NCBI GenBank assembly: GCA_905480565.1
Contig: CAJQQW010000200.1
Coordinates: 1-11,615, forward strand
Length of the DNA stretch: 11,615 nucleotides
Direction: 5' to 3'
Source: an uncultured Halioglobus sp.
GTDB taxonomy: Bacteria; Pseudomonadota; Gammaproteobacteria; Pseudomonadales; Halieaceae
Under the pieces are notes generated by a model. The model was not told where the DNA came from, searched no databases, and saw only the letters and a list, made by a program, of their open reading frames with translations. How positions within the stretch are numbered: the first letter of the stretch is position 1; each line of letters begins with the position of its first letter. A program made the position numbers and the translations under genes. This document shows positions 6,172-11,615 of this stretch, one piece after another.

Positions 6172-7188
6172 TCAGATTGCGGCGTTATGGCTCAGCGACG
6201 TGACAAGCTGCTCGAGGTTGTCCCAGGCGTTGCCGCTGGCGTAGCCCTTGACGTTGCCGTCAACGAGGGCGGCCTGTTCCAGCAATAGCGACAGTGAGTC
6301 GCTGTTATGGCGCAAAAGGGCGGACTGCATCAGCGGCATGCGGCTTTTCCAGACACGGCGGGTAGTGAGCGCCTGTTGCGGTTTTTGTCCCTTGTCGCAA
6401 TCCCTTCTTGCCTCATACAGCGTGCGAATTTCACGGGTCAGTGCCCAGAGGGCGACCAGTGGCTCCGTACCCTCACCGCGCAGACCGTGCAGCATGCGCA
6501 AGCTGCCCGCTGCATCTCCCTTGAGCGCATTGTCAGTCATATCGAACAGGTTGTAGCGGGCGTTATTGGAGACGGAATTAGTCACCGTGTTGACGGTGAT
6601 TCGTGTATCGTCCGCCAACAGTTTCAGTTTTTCTATCTCCTGTACGGCGGCCAGCAGGTTTCCCTCTACCTGCTGGCAAAGTAGCTGCAGCGCATCTCTG
6701 TCGATCTCCATGTTTGCCGCGCGTACCCGTTGTTGCAGCCAGCGGGGCATCTCTGCAGATTTGACTGGCCAGACCTGAACAGTTGTCCCCGCCTTGTCCA
6801 GCGCCTTGTACCATTTGCTGTTGACCGATTGCTTGTCGATCTTACCGGCAATCACCAGCAAGACGTCATCGCCGCTGGCAAGTTCAAGATATTCGCAGAG
6901 CGCCGCGCTTCCTTCCTTACCAGGTTTGCCGTTGGGAATGCGTATTTCGGTGAGTTTACGTTCGGCAAAGAGTGACATGCTGGCAGCGCTGTTCAGTATG
7001 TCCGGCCACTTAAAGCCCGCGGCACTGCTGTCTATAACCTCACGTTCAGTACAGCCTGCCTCACGTGCTTTCTGCCTGACCATATCGCAGCATTCCTGCA
7101 CCAGCAGCGGCTCGTCGCCACTGATCAGGTATACGGGTGACAGTTGTTGTTGTAGGTGGTTGGCGATTTTCTCTGGATAGAGACGCAT
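6172..7188 (-). CDS. holA: DNA polymerase III delta subunit
   Basis: A 338-residue protein, close to the 343 of E. coli HolA. Delta is the clamp-opening wrench of the clamp loader and acts with tau/gamma, delta' and the beta clamp. Seen here: MRLYPEKIANHLQQQLSPVY (1-20), LISGDEPLLVQE (21-32), the strand-helix region GFKWPDILNSAASMSLFAERKLTEIR, and PRWLQQR (about 148-154). Leu73-Phe74 in SMSLFAER sit at the same residue numbers as the beta-binding Leu73-Phe74 of E. coli delta. QLLCQQVEGNLLAAVQEIEKLKLL is the typical domain II/III join. The ATG overlaps the lptE stop by one base (TAATG), implying translational coupling. The stop is TGA at 6174-6172. In E. coli nadD comes next; here imuAB does. 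Confidence 0.96.
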   Translation of the reverse strand: MRLYPEKIANHLQQQLSPVYLISGDEPLLVQECCDMVRQKAREAGCTEREVIDSSAAGFKWPDILNSAASMSLFAERKLTEIRIPNGKPGKEGSAALCEYLELASGDDVLLVIAGKIDKQSVNSKWYKALDKAGTTVQVWPVKSAEMPRWLQQRVRAANMEIDRDALQLLCQQVEGNLLAAVQEIEKLKLLADDTRITVNTVTNSVSNNARYNLFDMTDNALKGDAAGSLRMLHGLRGEGTEPLVALWALTREIRTLYEARRDCDKGQKPQQALTTRRVWKSRMPLMQSALLRHNSDSLSLLLEQAALVDGNVKGYASGNAWDNLEQLVTSLSHNAAI

Positions 7189-7763
7189 TACCGGGTGTCA
7201 GTCTCTGCCGTGGGGCCGGCAGCCGTATTCCCAAGGTTGCTGGCGTAAAACCCGATGCGGCGCAAAATTTTATCGGCCAGTTCGTTGCGCATTTCAGATT
7301 GCAGCAGCCGGAGCTCGCTTTCTGTACCGACCACGTTGCGGGGGTCGTTCTCCATCTGCCGAACCACCGTGACTGTGGTGGATGCCATGATGATTTCACC
7401 CTCGGCATTTGCGACCTTGAACGTAGCCCTCATGGTAAGTTCAAACTCTGATATCCGCGCATCGGCACCGATAGAAAGGTTACTTTGTCTGAATTGTTCA
7501 TTTCCCAGGTCAAGTCGGTAGTTGGCGAAGCCTGCTTCTTGCCACTGCACCCCATTGGTCGCAAACCGGGCGAACACTGCACGACTGAATTCGCTGTTGG
7601 GATTGCCGCTAACCAGCTGCATGCTCTTCCACTCGTCGGGAACAGTGGGGCCGCCTACGCCACGCAGCTGGAAGCCGCAAGCGGACAACAGTGTCAGAAC
7701 GCACAGCGCCATCACCGGTCGCAACAGGCGATATCCCGGGTGATTCGAGGCGCGCCATCGCAT
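7188..7763 (-). CDS. lptE: LPS-assembly lipoprotein LptE
   Basis: A 191-residue outer-membrane lipoprotein that plugs the LptD barrel and helps insert lipopolysaccharide into the outer leaflet. The N-terminus has a signal with a basic start, a hydrophobic stretch (about 16-27) and lipobox L-S-A-C29. This is followed by GFQLRG (30-35), the usual mature N-terminus of LptE/RlpB. The rest fits the LptE alpha/beta fold: a conserved RLDLGNEQ strand (about 83-90), an ISEFELTMRATFKV strand, and a C-terminal amphipathic helix (about 148-168) containing LLQSEMRNELADKILRRI. Its ATG directly follows the leuS stop (TAAATG), with GAGGAAG just upstream inside leuS. Its own stop overlaps the holA start. It is therefore translated as part of the leuS-lptE-holA message. 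Confidence 0.94.
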   Translation of the reverse strand: MRWRASNHPGYRLLRPVMALCVLTLLSACGFQLRGVGGPTVPDEWKSMQLVSGNPNSEFSRAVFARFATNGVQWQEAGFANYRLDLGNEQFRQSNLSIGADARISEFELTMRATFKVANAEGEIIMASTTVTVVRQMENDPRNVVGTESELRLLQSEMRNELADKILRRIGFYASNLGNTAAGPTAETDTR

Positions 7764-10229
7764 TTATTTCTTCCTCGGAAAAATACTGACCAGCTTCCCC
7801 GGGACAATCTTCATCGCGTAGTCGCCGAGTTCCTCGACAAAGCGGCTCACGTTGTCCTGCGCCAGGGCGGCCTGCTGTATGGTGGCGTCGTCCGCGTCGG
7901 CTGAGACTGACACCTTGCCTCGGACCTTGCCTTTCACCTGTATAACCAGTTCGATGCTGTCACGGCTCAGGGCGCTCTCGTCTACAGCGGGCCATTGTTG
8001 ACCGAGGATATCGCTGCTCTCGCCCAGTGCCCGCCACAGGGTGTGACAGATGTGTGGAACAATCGGACTCAGCATCAGAACGATGCCGCGCAGGGCTTCA
8101 TCCATGATGGCGCGGTCATTGTCTTCGCTGCCCAGCCTGCCCAGCTCGTTACACAACTCCATGACCGCTGCGATGGCGGTGTTAAATGTCTGTCGTCGGC
8201 CATAGTCATCACTCACCTTGGCGATAGTTTCATGCAGTTTTCGGCGCACGGCTTTCTGTTGATCACTCAGTTTGACGATGTCCAGTGCCGGTGCCGCCCC
8301 GGCACCGATGTGTGTCGCCCCGAGTTTCCACAGGCGCTTGAGGAAACGGTTGGCGCCTTCCACTCCCGCGTCAGACCACTCGAGGGATTGCTCTGGAGGC
8401 GCCGCAAACATGCTGAACAGGCGCACAGTGTCGGCACCATAACGATCGATCAGGGATTGTGGGTCGACAGTGTTGCCCTTGGACTTTGACATCTTGGCGC
8501 CATCCTTTAGCACCATACCCTGGGTCAGCAACCGGGTGAATGGCTCATCGGAGCTGACCAGGCCCTCGTCGCGCAGCAGCTTATGATAAAAGCGGGAGTA
8601 GAGAAGATGCAGAATTGCATGTTCTATACCGCCCACATATTGATCCACCGGAGTCCAGTAATCAGCCTCGGCATCCAGCATTGCCTTATCGTTTTGCGCA
8701 CAGCCGTAACGGGCGTAATACCATGAGGATTCCATAAAAGTATCAAAAGTGTCGGTCTCGCGGGTTGCAGCTCCGCCACAGGCCGGGCATTCAGTTTCGT
8801 AAAATTCGGGCATGCTCTTGATGGGTGAGCCGACTCCCTCGAACGCCACATTCGTGGGTAGAACAACCGGCAGGTCCGACTCGGGTACGGGTACCGTGCC
8901 ACACGCATCACAGTTAATAATAGGAATCGGTGCTCCCCAGTAACGCTGACGCGATACTCCCCAGTCACGCAGGCGATAGTTGACGGTGCGTTTGCCTTTG
9001 CCGACTTCCTGCAGCTTGTCAGCAATGCCGTTGAAGGCTTCTTCGAAGTGCCTGCCGTTGAATTCTCCGGAATTGATGGTGCGTGTCTTTGAACTTTTTT
9101 CCGCGTACCAGTCCTGCCAGACGCCGGCATCATAGTTGCAGCCGGGTTTGTCGACTACCTGCACAATGGGCAGCTGGTACTTACTGGCAAAGGCGTGGTC
9201 ACGATCATCGTGAGCGGGCACACACATGACTGCGCCTGAGCCATAACTCATTAACACAAAATTGGCGATCCAAATCGGTATTGGCTCGCCGGTGAGAGGG
9301 TGTGTGGCTGTCAGCCCCGTATCCATACCCAGTTTTTCCATAGTGGCCATATGCGCTTCGGCTACTTTGACGTTGGCGATGGATTCGATGAATGACGCGA
9401 GTACGGGGTCGCCAGCTGCGGCCTGCCGTGCGATCGGGTGTTGCGGGGCTACCGCCATGTAGGTGGCGCCCATAAGGGTGTCCGGGCGGGTAGTGTAAAC
9501 CGTGAGCGATTCACCATTGCAGTCGAAGTCGAGCTCAACGCCCTCGGAACGGCCTATCCAGTTGCGTTGCATAGTGCGCACCTGTTCCGGCCATTGATCA
9601 AGTTGGTCCAGGTCCGTCAGCAGTTGTTCCGCATAATCGGTTATACGGATAAACCACTGATCGATTTCGCGTCGCTCCACCGGGTTGTCGCAGCGCCAGC
9701 AGCAGCCGTCGACCACCTGTTCGTTGGCGAGTACAGTCTGATCGGTTTCGCACCAGTTTACTTCTGCTTTTTTCTTATAGGCGAGGCCCTTTTCAAACAG
9801 TCGCGTGAAAAACCATTGTTCCCAGCGATAGTAATCTGGATCGCAGGTGGCCAGCTCCCTGTCCCAGTCGTAGGCAAAGCCCAACCGCCTCAGTTGCGCA
9901 CGCATATCATCGATGTTTTGCGCGGTCCACTGCGCAGGTGGGACATTGTGTTTGATAGCGGCATTTTCTGCCGGCAGACCGAAGGCGTCCCAGCCCATGG
10001 GTTGCAGTACGTTTTTGCCCTGCATGCGCTGGTAGCGCGCGATCACGTCGGCGATGGTGTAGTTGCGCACATGCCCCATGTGTAGCTGGCCGCTGGGATA
10101 GGGAAACATGGCGAGGCAATAAAACTTCTCGCGTGTATCGTCCTGTCGCACAGCAAAGCTGTTTTGCTCAAGCCAATATTGCTGTGCGTTTTCTTCCAGT
10201 GCCTGAGGGTTGTAGTTGTGCTCTGTCAC
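7764..10229 (-). CDS. leuS: Leucyl-tRNA synthetase
   Basis: An 821-residue class Ia synthetase that charges tRNA-Leu in the cytoplasm. Visible parts: the N-terminal [32 protein letters not shown] with the HIGH-type motif H50-M-G-H53, a first Cys cluster (C160, C176/C177, C180), and the CP1 editing domain (about 225-420) with TTRPDT (246-251) and [11 protein letters not shown] (337-347). A zinc module has CxxC at 440-443 and 481-484. [18 protein letters not shown] (491-508) follows, then KMSKS at 579-583, the anticodon-binding helices, and the C-terminal domain with [14 protein letters not shown]. coli LeuRS is about 860 residues and lacks the paired CxxC of the zinc module; this shorter form keeps them. 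The GTG 10229 start matches the E. coli N-terminus; no Shine-Dalgarno is evident, and an overlapping reading frame ends at TGA 10228-10226 (GTGA). The stop abuts lptE. Confidence 0.98.
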   Translation of the reverse strand: MTEHNYNPQALEENAQQYWLEQNSFAVRQDDTREKFYCLAMFPYPSGQLHMGHVRNYTIADVIARYQRMQGKNVLQPMGWDAFGLPAENAAIKHNVPPAQWTAQNIDDMRAQLRRLGFAYDWDRELATCDPDYYRWEQWFFTRLFEKGLAYKKKAEVNWCETDQTVLANEQVVDGCCWRCDNPVERREIDQWFIRITDYAEQLLTDLDQLDQWPEQVRTMQRNWIGRSEGVELDFDCNGESLTVYTTRPDTLMGATYMAVAPQHPIARQAAAGDPVLASFIESIANVKVAEAHMATMEKLGMDTGLTATHPLTGEPIPIWIANFVLMSYGSGAVMCVPAHDDRDHAFASKYQLPIVQVVDKPGCNYDAGVWQDWYAEKSSKTRTINSGEFNGRHFEEAFNGIADKLQEVGKGKRTVNYRLRDWGVSRQRYWGAPIPIINCDACGTVPVPESDLPVVLPTNVAFEGVGSPIKSMPEFYETECPACGGAATRETDTFDTFMESSWYYARYGCAQNDKAMLDAEADYWTPVDQYVGGIEHAILHLLYSRFYHKLLRDEGLVSSDEPFTRLLTQGMVLKDGAKMSKSKGNTVDPQSLIDRYGADTVRLFSMFAAPPEQSLEWSDAGVEGANRFLKRLWKLGATHIGAGAAPALDIVKLSDQQKAVRRKLHETIAKVSDDYGRRQTFNTAIAAVMELCNELGRLGSEDNDRAIMDEALRGIVLMLSPIVPHICHTLWRALGESSDILGQQWPAVDESALSRDSIELVIQVKGKVRGKVSVSADADDATIQQAALAQDNVSRFVEELGDYAMKIVPGKLVSIFPRKK

Positions 10230-10258
10230 GAGTCGCGTGCCATGTCTTTGATTGCAGG

Positions 10259-10294
10259 AAAAAATGCAGTCCCGTGCGGTGTGTTCGGGACGCA
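10259..10294 (-). terminator. Hairpin plus T6 in the leuS leader
   Basis: On the minus strand TGCGTCCCG (10294-10286) pairs with CGGGAC-t-GCA (10274-10265, one bulged T) across an 11-base loop and is followed at once by TTTTTT (10264-10259). This is the form of an intrinsic terminator, with 9 pairs, mostly GC. It ends only 30 bases before the leuS GTG, which leaves no room for a promoter downstream. It therefore either attenuates leuS or ends most lnt transcripts with some read-through. Confidence 0.5.
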
Positions 10295-10347
10295 GTAGTG
10301 AAGGGCGAAGTCTAGCAGTAATTGCCCCCGGCTGCGAAGCACACGGC

Positions 10348-10361
10348 GATCGTGCACGATC
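10348..10361. repeat. 14-base perfect palindrome
   Basis: GATCGTGCACGATC is its own reverse complement. It lies 16-29 bases downstream of the TTGACA hexamer in the leuS direction, where a -10 or an operator would be expected. It may be a protein-binding site. Confidence 0.35.
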
Positions 10362-10377
10362 CGTATTTTGCTGGTCC

Positions 10378-10383
10378 TGTCAA
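10378..10383 (-). promoter_or_regulatory. Possible -35 element for leuS
   Basis: TTGACA on the minus strand matches the sigma-70 -35 consensus in full. No good TATAAT-like hexamer lies 16-18 bases downstream (the bases there, GATCGTG, belong to the palindrome). The promoter is therefore weak, activator-dependent or not real. Confidence 0.3.
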
Positions 10384-10385
10384 CC

Positions 10386-10409
10386 GGGACATGCCGGACG
10401 GCATGTCCC
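10386..10409. repeat. 24-base perfect dyad between lnt and leuS
   Basis: Arms GGGACATGCCG and CGGCATGTCCC (11 bases each) are exact reverse complements separated by GA. As RNA they give a 10-pair stem with a GGAC loop (plus strand) or GTCC loop (minus strand). No T-run follows on either strand. It lies about 103 bases after the lnt stop and two bases from the TTGACA hexamer, so it could be an operator for the leuS promoter or an mRNA 3'-end stem for lnt. Confidence 0.6.
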
Positions 10410-10511
10410 CCTGTGCAAGATGTAGGGGCGATCCCGGTCTGGCGCGAAGACGCGCGGGACAACGATCGAGCCTTGTTCGGACTGCAGCTCTGTTTAACGG
10501 ACGGCAGGAGA

Positions 10512-11615
10512 CTACTCGTCGCGCCAGAAAGCGATGTGCATTAGCCACATGAGGAGCAGGCTGACAAAACAGGCAAGAAGGATAGGCAGGTTGCCGAAGC
10601 TGGCGAAGGGTGTGCTGCCCAGCATGACCTCGGCTTCGCCGACGAGGGTCGTTGCCTCAAACTGCTCGGTGCGATCGACGATACGTCCCTGGTGGTCGAT
10701 GATGGCGGTGATACCGTTATTGGTGCCTCGCAGCACATAGCGACCCGTTTCTCTGCCGCGCATCTGGGCGATTTGCAGGTGCTGCCAGGGTCCGATTGAA
10801 TCACCGAACCAGGTGTCGTTGCTAATGGTGATTAGCAGGTCGGCCTCGCGGGCGCCTTTGGCAACCATGCCCCCGTAGACGATTTCGTAGCAGATGTAGG
10901 GTGCCAGCCGGTAGGTGCCGGCGCGCAGGGGCGCCTGGTCCTCAGGACCGGCGCTGAAAGCGGACATGGGCAGATCGAAAAAGTCGATCATACCTCGCAG
11001 CAGGCCCTCCAGTGGCACGTATTCGCCAAAGGGAACCAGTCGTCGCTTGAGATAAACCCCCGAGCCCTGGCCGAGGACGGTCATGCTGTTGTAGTACTTC
11101 CCTCCATCCTCGGGTCGCCAAGGTATGCCTGTGATAAGAGTCGTGTTGGCCGCGCTGGCACGTTCGTCCATCGGTTCGAGGAAATCGCCGGCGCGCTGAA
11201 AATAATTGGGAACTGCAGCCTCCGGCCAGACCACAATGTCGGCACCCATTACAGGCCCGGTAGCCTCATACAGTTGACTCAGGATCGGCCGGTACCAGCG
11301 TGGATCCCACTTGTTTTGCTGGGGCACATTGGGCTGTATCAACGCCACCCGAAGGGGCTCCTCACTGGCTCGCGCAACCCACTGCGTGGGCTTGAGAATT
11401 TCTCCTCCGCCCCACAGTGTTGCCAGTATGACGGCGTAGAGGGTGCAGGCCATGGGTTTGCGACTGCGCCATGCAAGGAACAGGCATGTGCCGGAGATTG
11501 CGCAGATAAAGGATAGGCCAAATACGCCTGTGATAGGGGCCCACCCTGAGATCGAGGTTTCGACGTGAGCATAGCCCAAATAAAGCCAGGGAAACCCGGT
11601 GAGGAACCAGCCCCT
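10512..11615 (-). CDS. lnt: Apolipoprotein N-acyltransferase, C-terminal part (partial)
   Basis: The visible 367 residues are the C-terminal part; the N-terminal membrane helices lie beyond the right edge. Lnt adds the third acyl chain to lipoproteins at the periplasmic face of the inner membrane. The reading frame stays open to the edge (RGWFLTGFPWLYLGYAH), which matches the usual Lnt sequence, so the TTG at 11579 is not the start. Numbered from the first visible codon, the nitrilase-type domain shows DIVVWPEAA with the catalytic Glu (132), YLKRRLVPFGEYVP with the catalytic Lys (190) and an essential Glu (198), and PYICYEIVYG with the nucleophile Cys (242). SNDTWFGDSIGPWQHLQ and RGTNNGITAIID follow, then a last membrane helix (about 342-363) ending in FWRDE. 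The enzyme should be active, and its product supports lipoproteins such as LptE encoded downstream. Confidence 0.97.
   Translation of the reverse strand, partial: RGWFLTGFPWLYLGYAHVETSISGWAPITGVFGLSFICAISGTCLFLAWRSRKPMACTLYAVILATLWGGGEILKPTQWVARASEEPLRVALIQPNVPQQNKWDPRWYRPILSQLYEATGPVMGADIVVWPEAAVPNYFQRAGDFLEPMDERASAANTTLITGIPWRPEDGGKYYNSMTVLGQGSGVYLKRRLVPFGEYVPLEGLLRGMIDFFDLPMSAFSAGPEDQAPLRAGTYRLAPYICYEIVYGGMVAKGAREADLLITISNDTWFGDSIGPWQHLQIAQMRGRETGRYVLRGTNNGITAIIDHQGRIVDRTEQFEATTLVGEAEVMLGSTPFASFGNLPILLACFVSLLLMWLMHIAFWRDE

Larger units (their letters stand above)
10230..10511 (-). other. lnt-leuS spacer / leuS leader (282 bases)
   Basis: No convincing protein gene lies here. In the leuS direction the order is: lnt stop (10514-10512); a 24-base perfect dyad (10409-10386); TTGACA (10383-10378), a full -35 match whose -10 partner is poor; a 14-base palindrome (10361-10348); a run of Leu codons TTA CTG CTA (near 10322-10314) in a frame that stays open to TGA 10226; a hairpin with T6 (10294-10259); and then the GTG of leuS. 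The frame can start at GTG 10357 or 10342, neither with a good ribosome site. The arrangement suggests a regulated leader transcript, but this is inference. Confidence 0.5.

Noticed and set aside
9438..10085. 215-codon open frame on the plus strand opposite leuS
   Set aside because: It is fully antisense to the strongly conserved N-terminal part of LeuRS and has no recognisable domain.
10226..10462. A 78-codon frame from ATG 10462 as a real protein between lnt and leuS
   Set aside because: It spans the dyad, palindrome and terminator-like hairpin, has no recognised domain or ribosome site, and overlaps the leuS start. Only its Leu-codon stretch is kept as a possible leader feature.
11577..11579. 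TTG as start of lnt
   Set aside because: The frame continues upstream to the window edge with residues typical of Lnt (GWFLTGFPWL), so the true start is outside.
1..11615. tRNA, rRNA, CRISPR array, insertion sequence, integrase or attachment site
   Set aside because: No direct-repeat array, transposase motifs, terminal repeats or RNA gene signatures were found on reading through both strands.

Overview
The window comes from a proteobacterial chromosome, most likely a gammaproteobacterium. The gene order lnt - leuS - lptE - holA on one strand is the one known from gammaproteobacteria, and the SOS box is of the E. coli type. A marine Halieaceae/Cellvibrionales-like host is my guess from the overall look of the proteins; it was not tested.

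Right half (about 6170-11615, minus strand): a housekeeping block reading right to left. It holds the C-terminal part of lnt (apolipoprotein N-acyltransferase), a 282-base spacer, then leuS, lptE and holA packed end to end (TAAATG between leuS and lptE, a TAATG overlap between lptE and holA). The spacer has a 24-base perfect dyad, a TTGACA -35-like hexamer, a 14-base palindrome and a hairpin with a T6 run only 30 bases before the leuS start. Together these suggest a regulated leader.

Middle (about 3786-6171, minus strand): a DNA-damage cassette, imuA-imuB, follows holA. It is preceded by a near-consensus LexA box at 6054-6073. The error-prone polymerase gene dnaE2 and the lexA copy that often accompany imuAB are absent from this locus. 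imuB ends 15 bases from a convergent gene.

Left half (1-3770): an accessory region. A metallo-beta-lactamase-fold lipoprotein of the alkylsulfatase type (partial, minus strand) diverges from a plus-strand run of four genes: an NAD(P)-binding NmrA-like protein, a cupin with a degenerate metal site, a pyridoxamine-phosphate-oxidase-like flavin-fold protein, and a membrane-anchored metallo-beta-lactamase-fold hydrolase. The first three are tightly spaced and probably co-transcribed. Their joint role is unknown. The 327-base divergent spacer carries inverted repeats and a 28-codon upstream ORF whose stop overlaps the start of the first plus-strand gene.

I see no mobile element, CRISPR array, tRNA or rRNA. 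Nothing here is clearly a new defence or biosynthetic system. The most interesting points are the leuS leader and the dnaE2-less, LexA-controlled imuAB pair appended to the holA operon.
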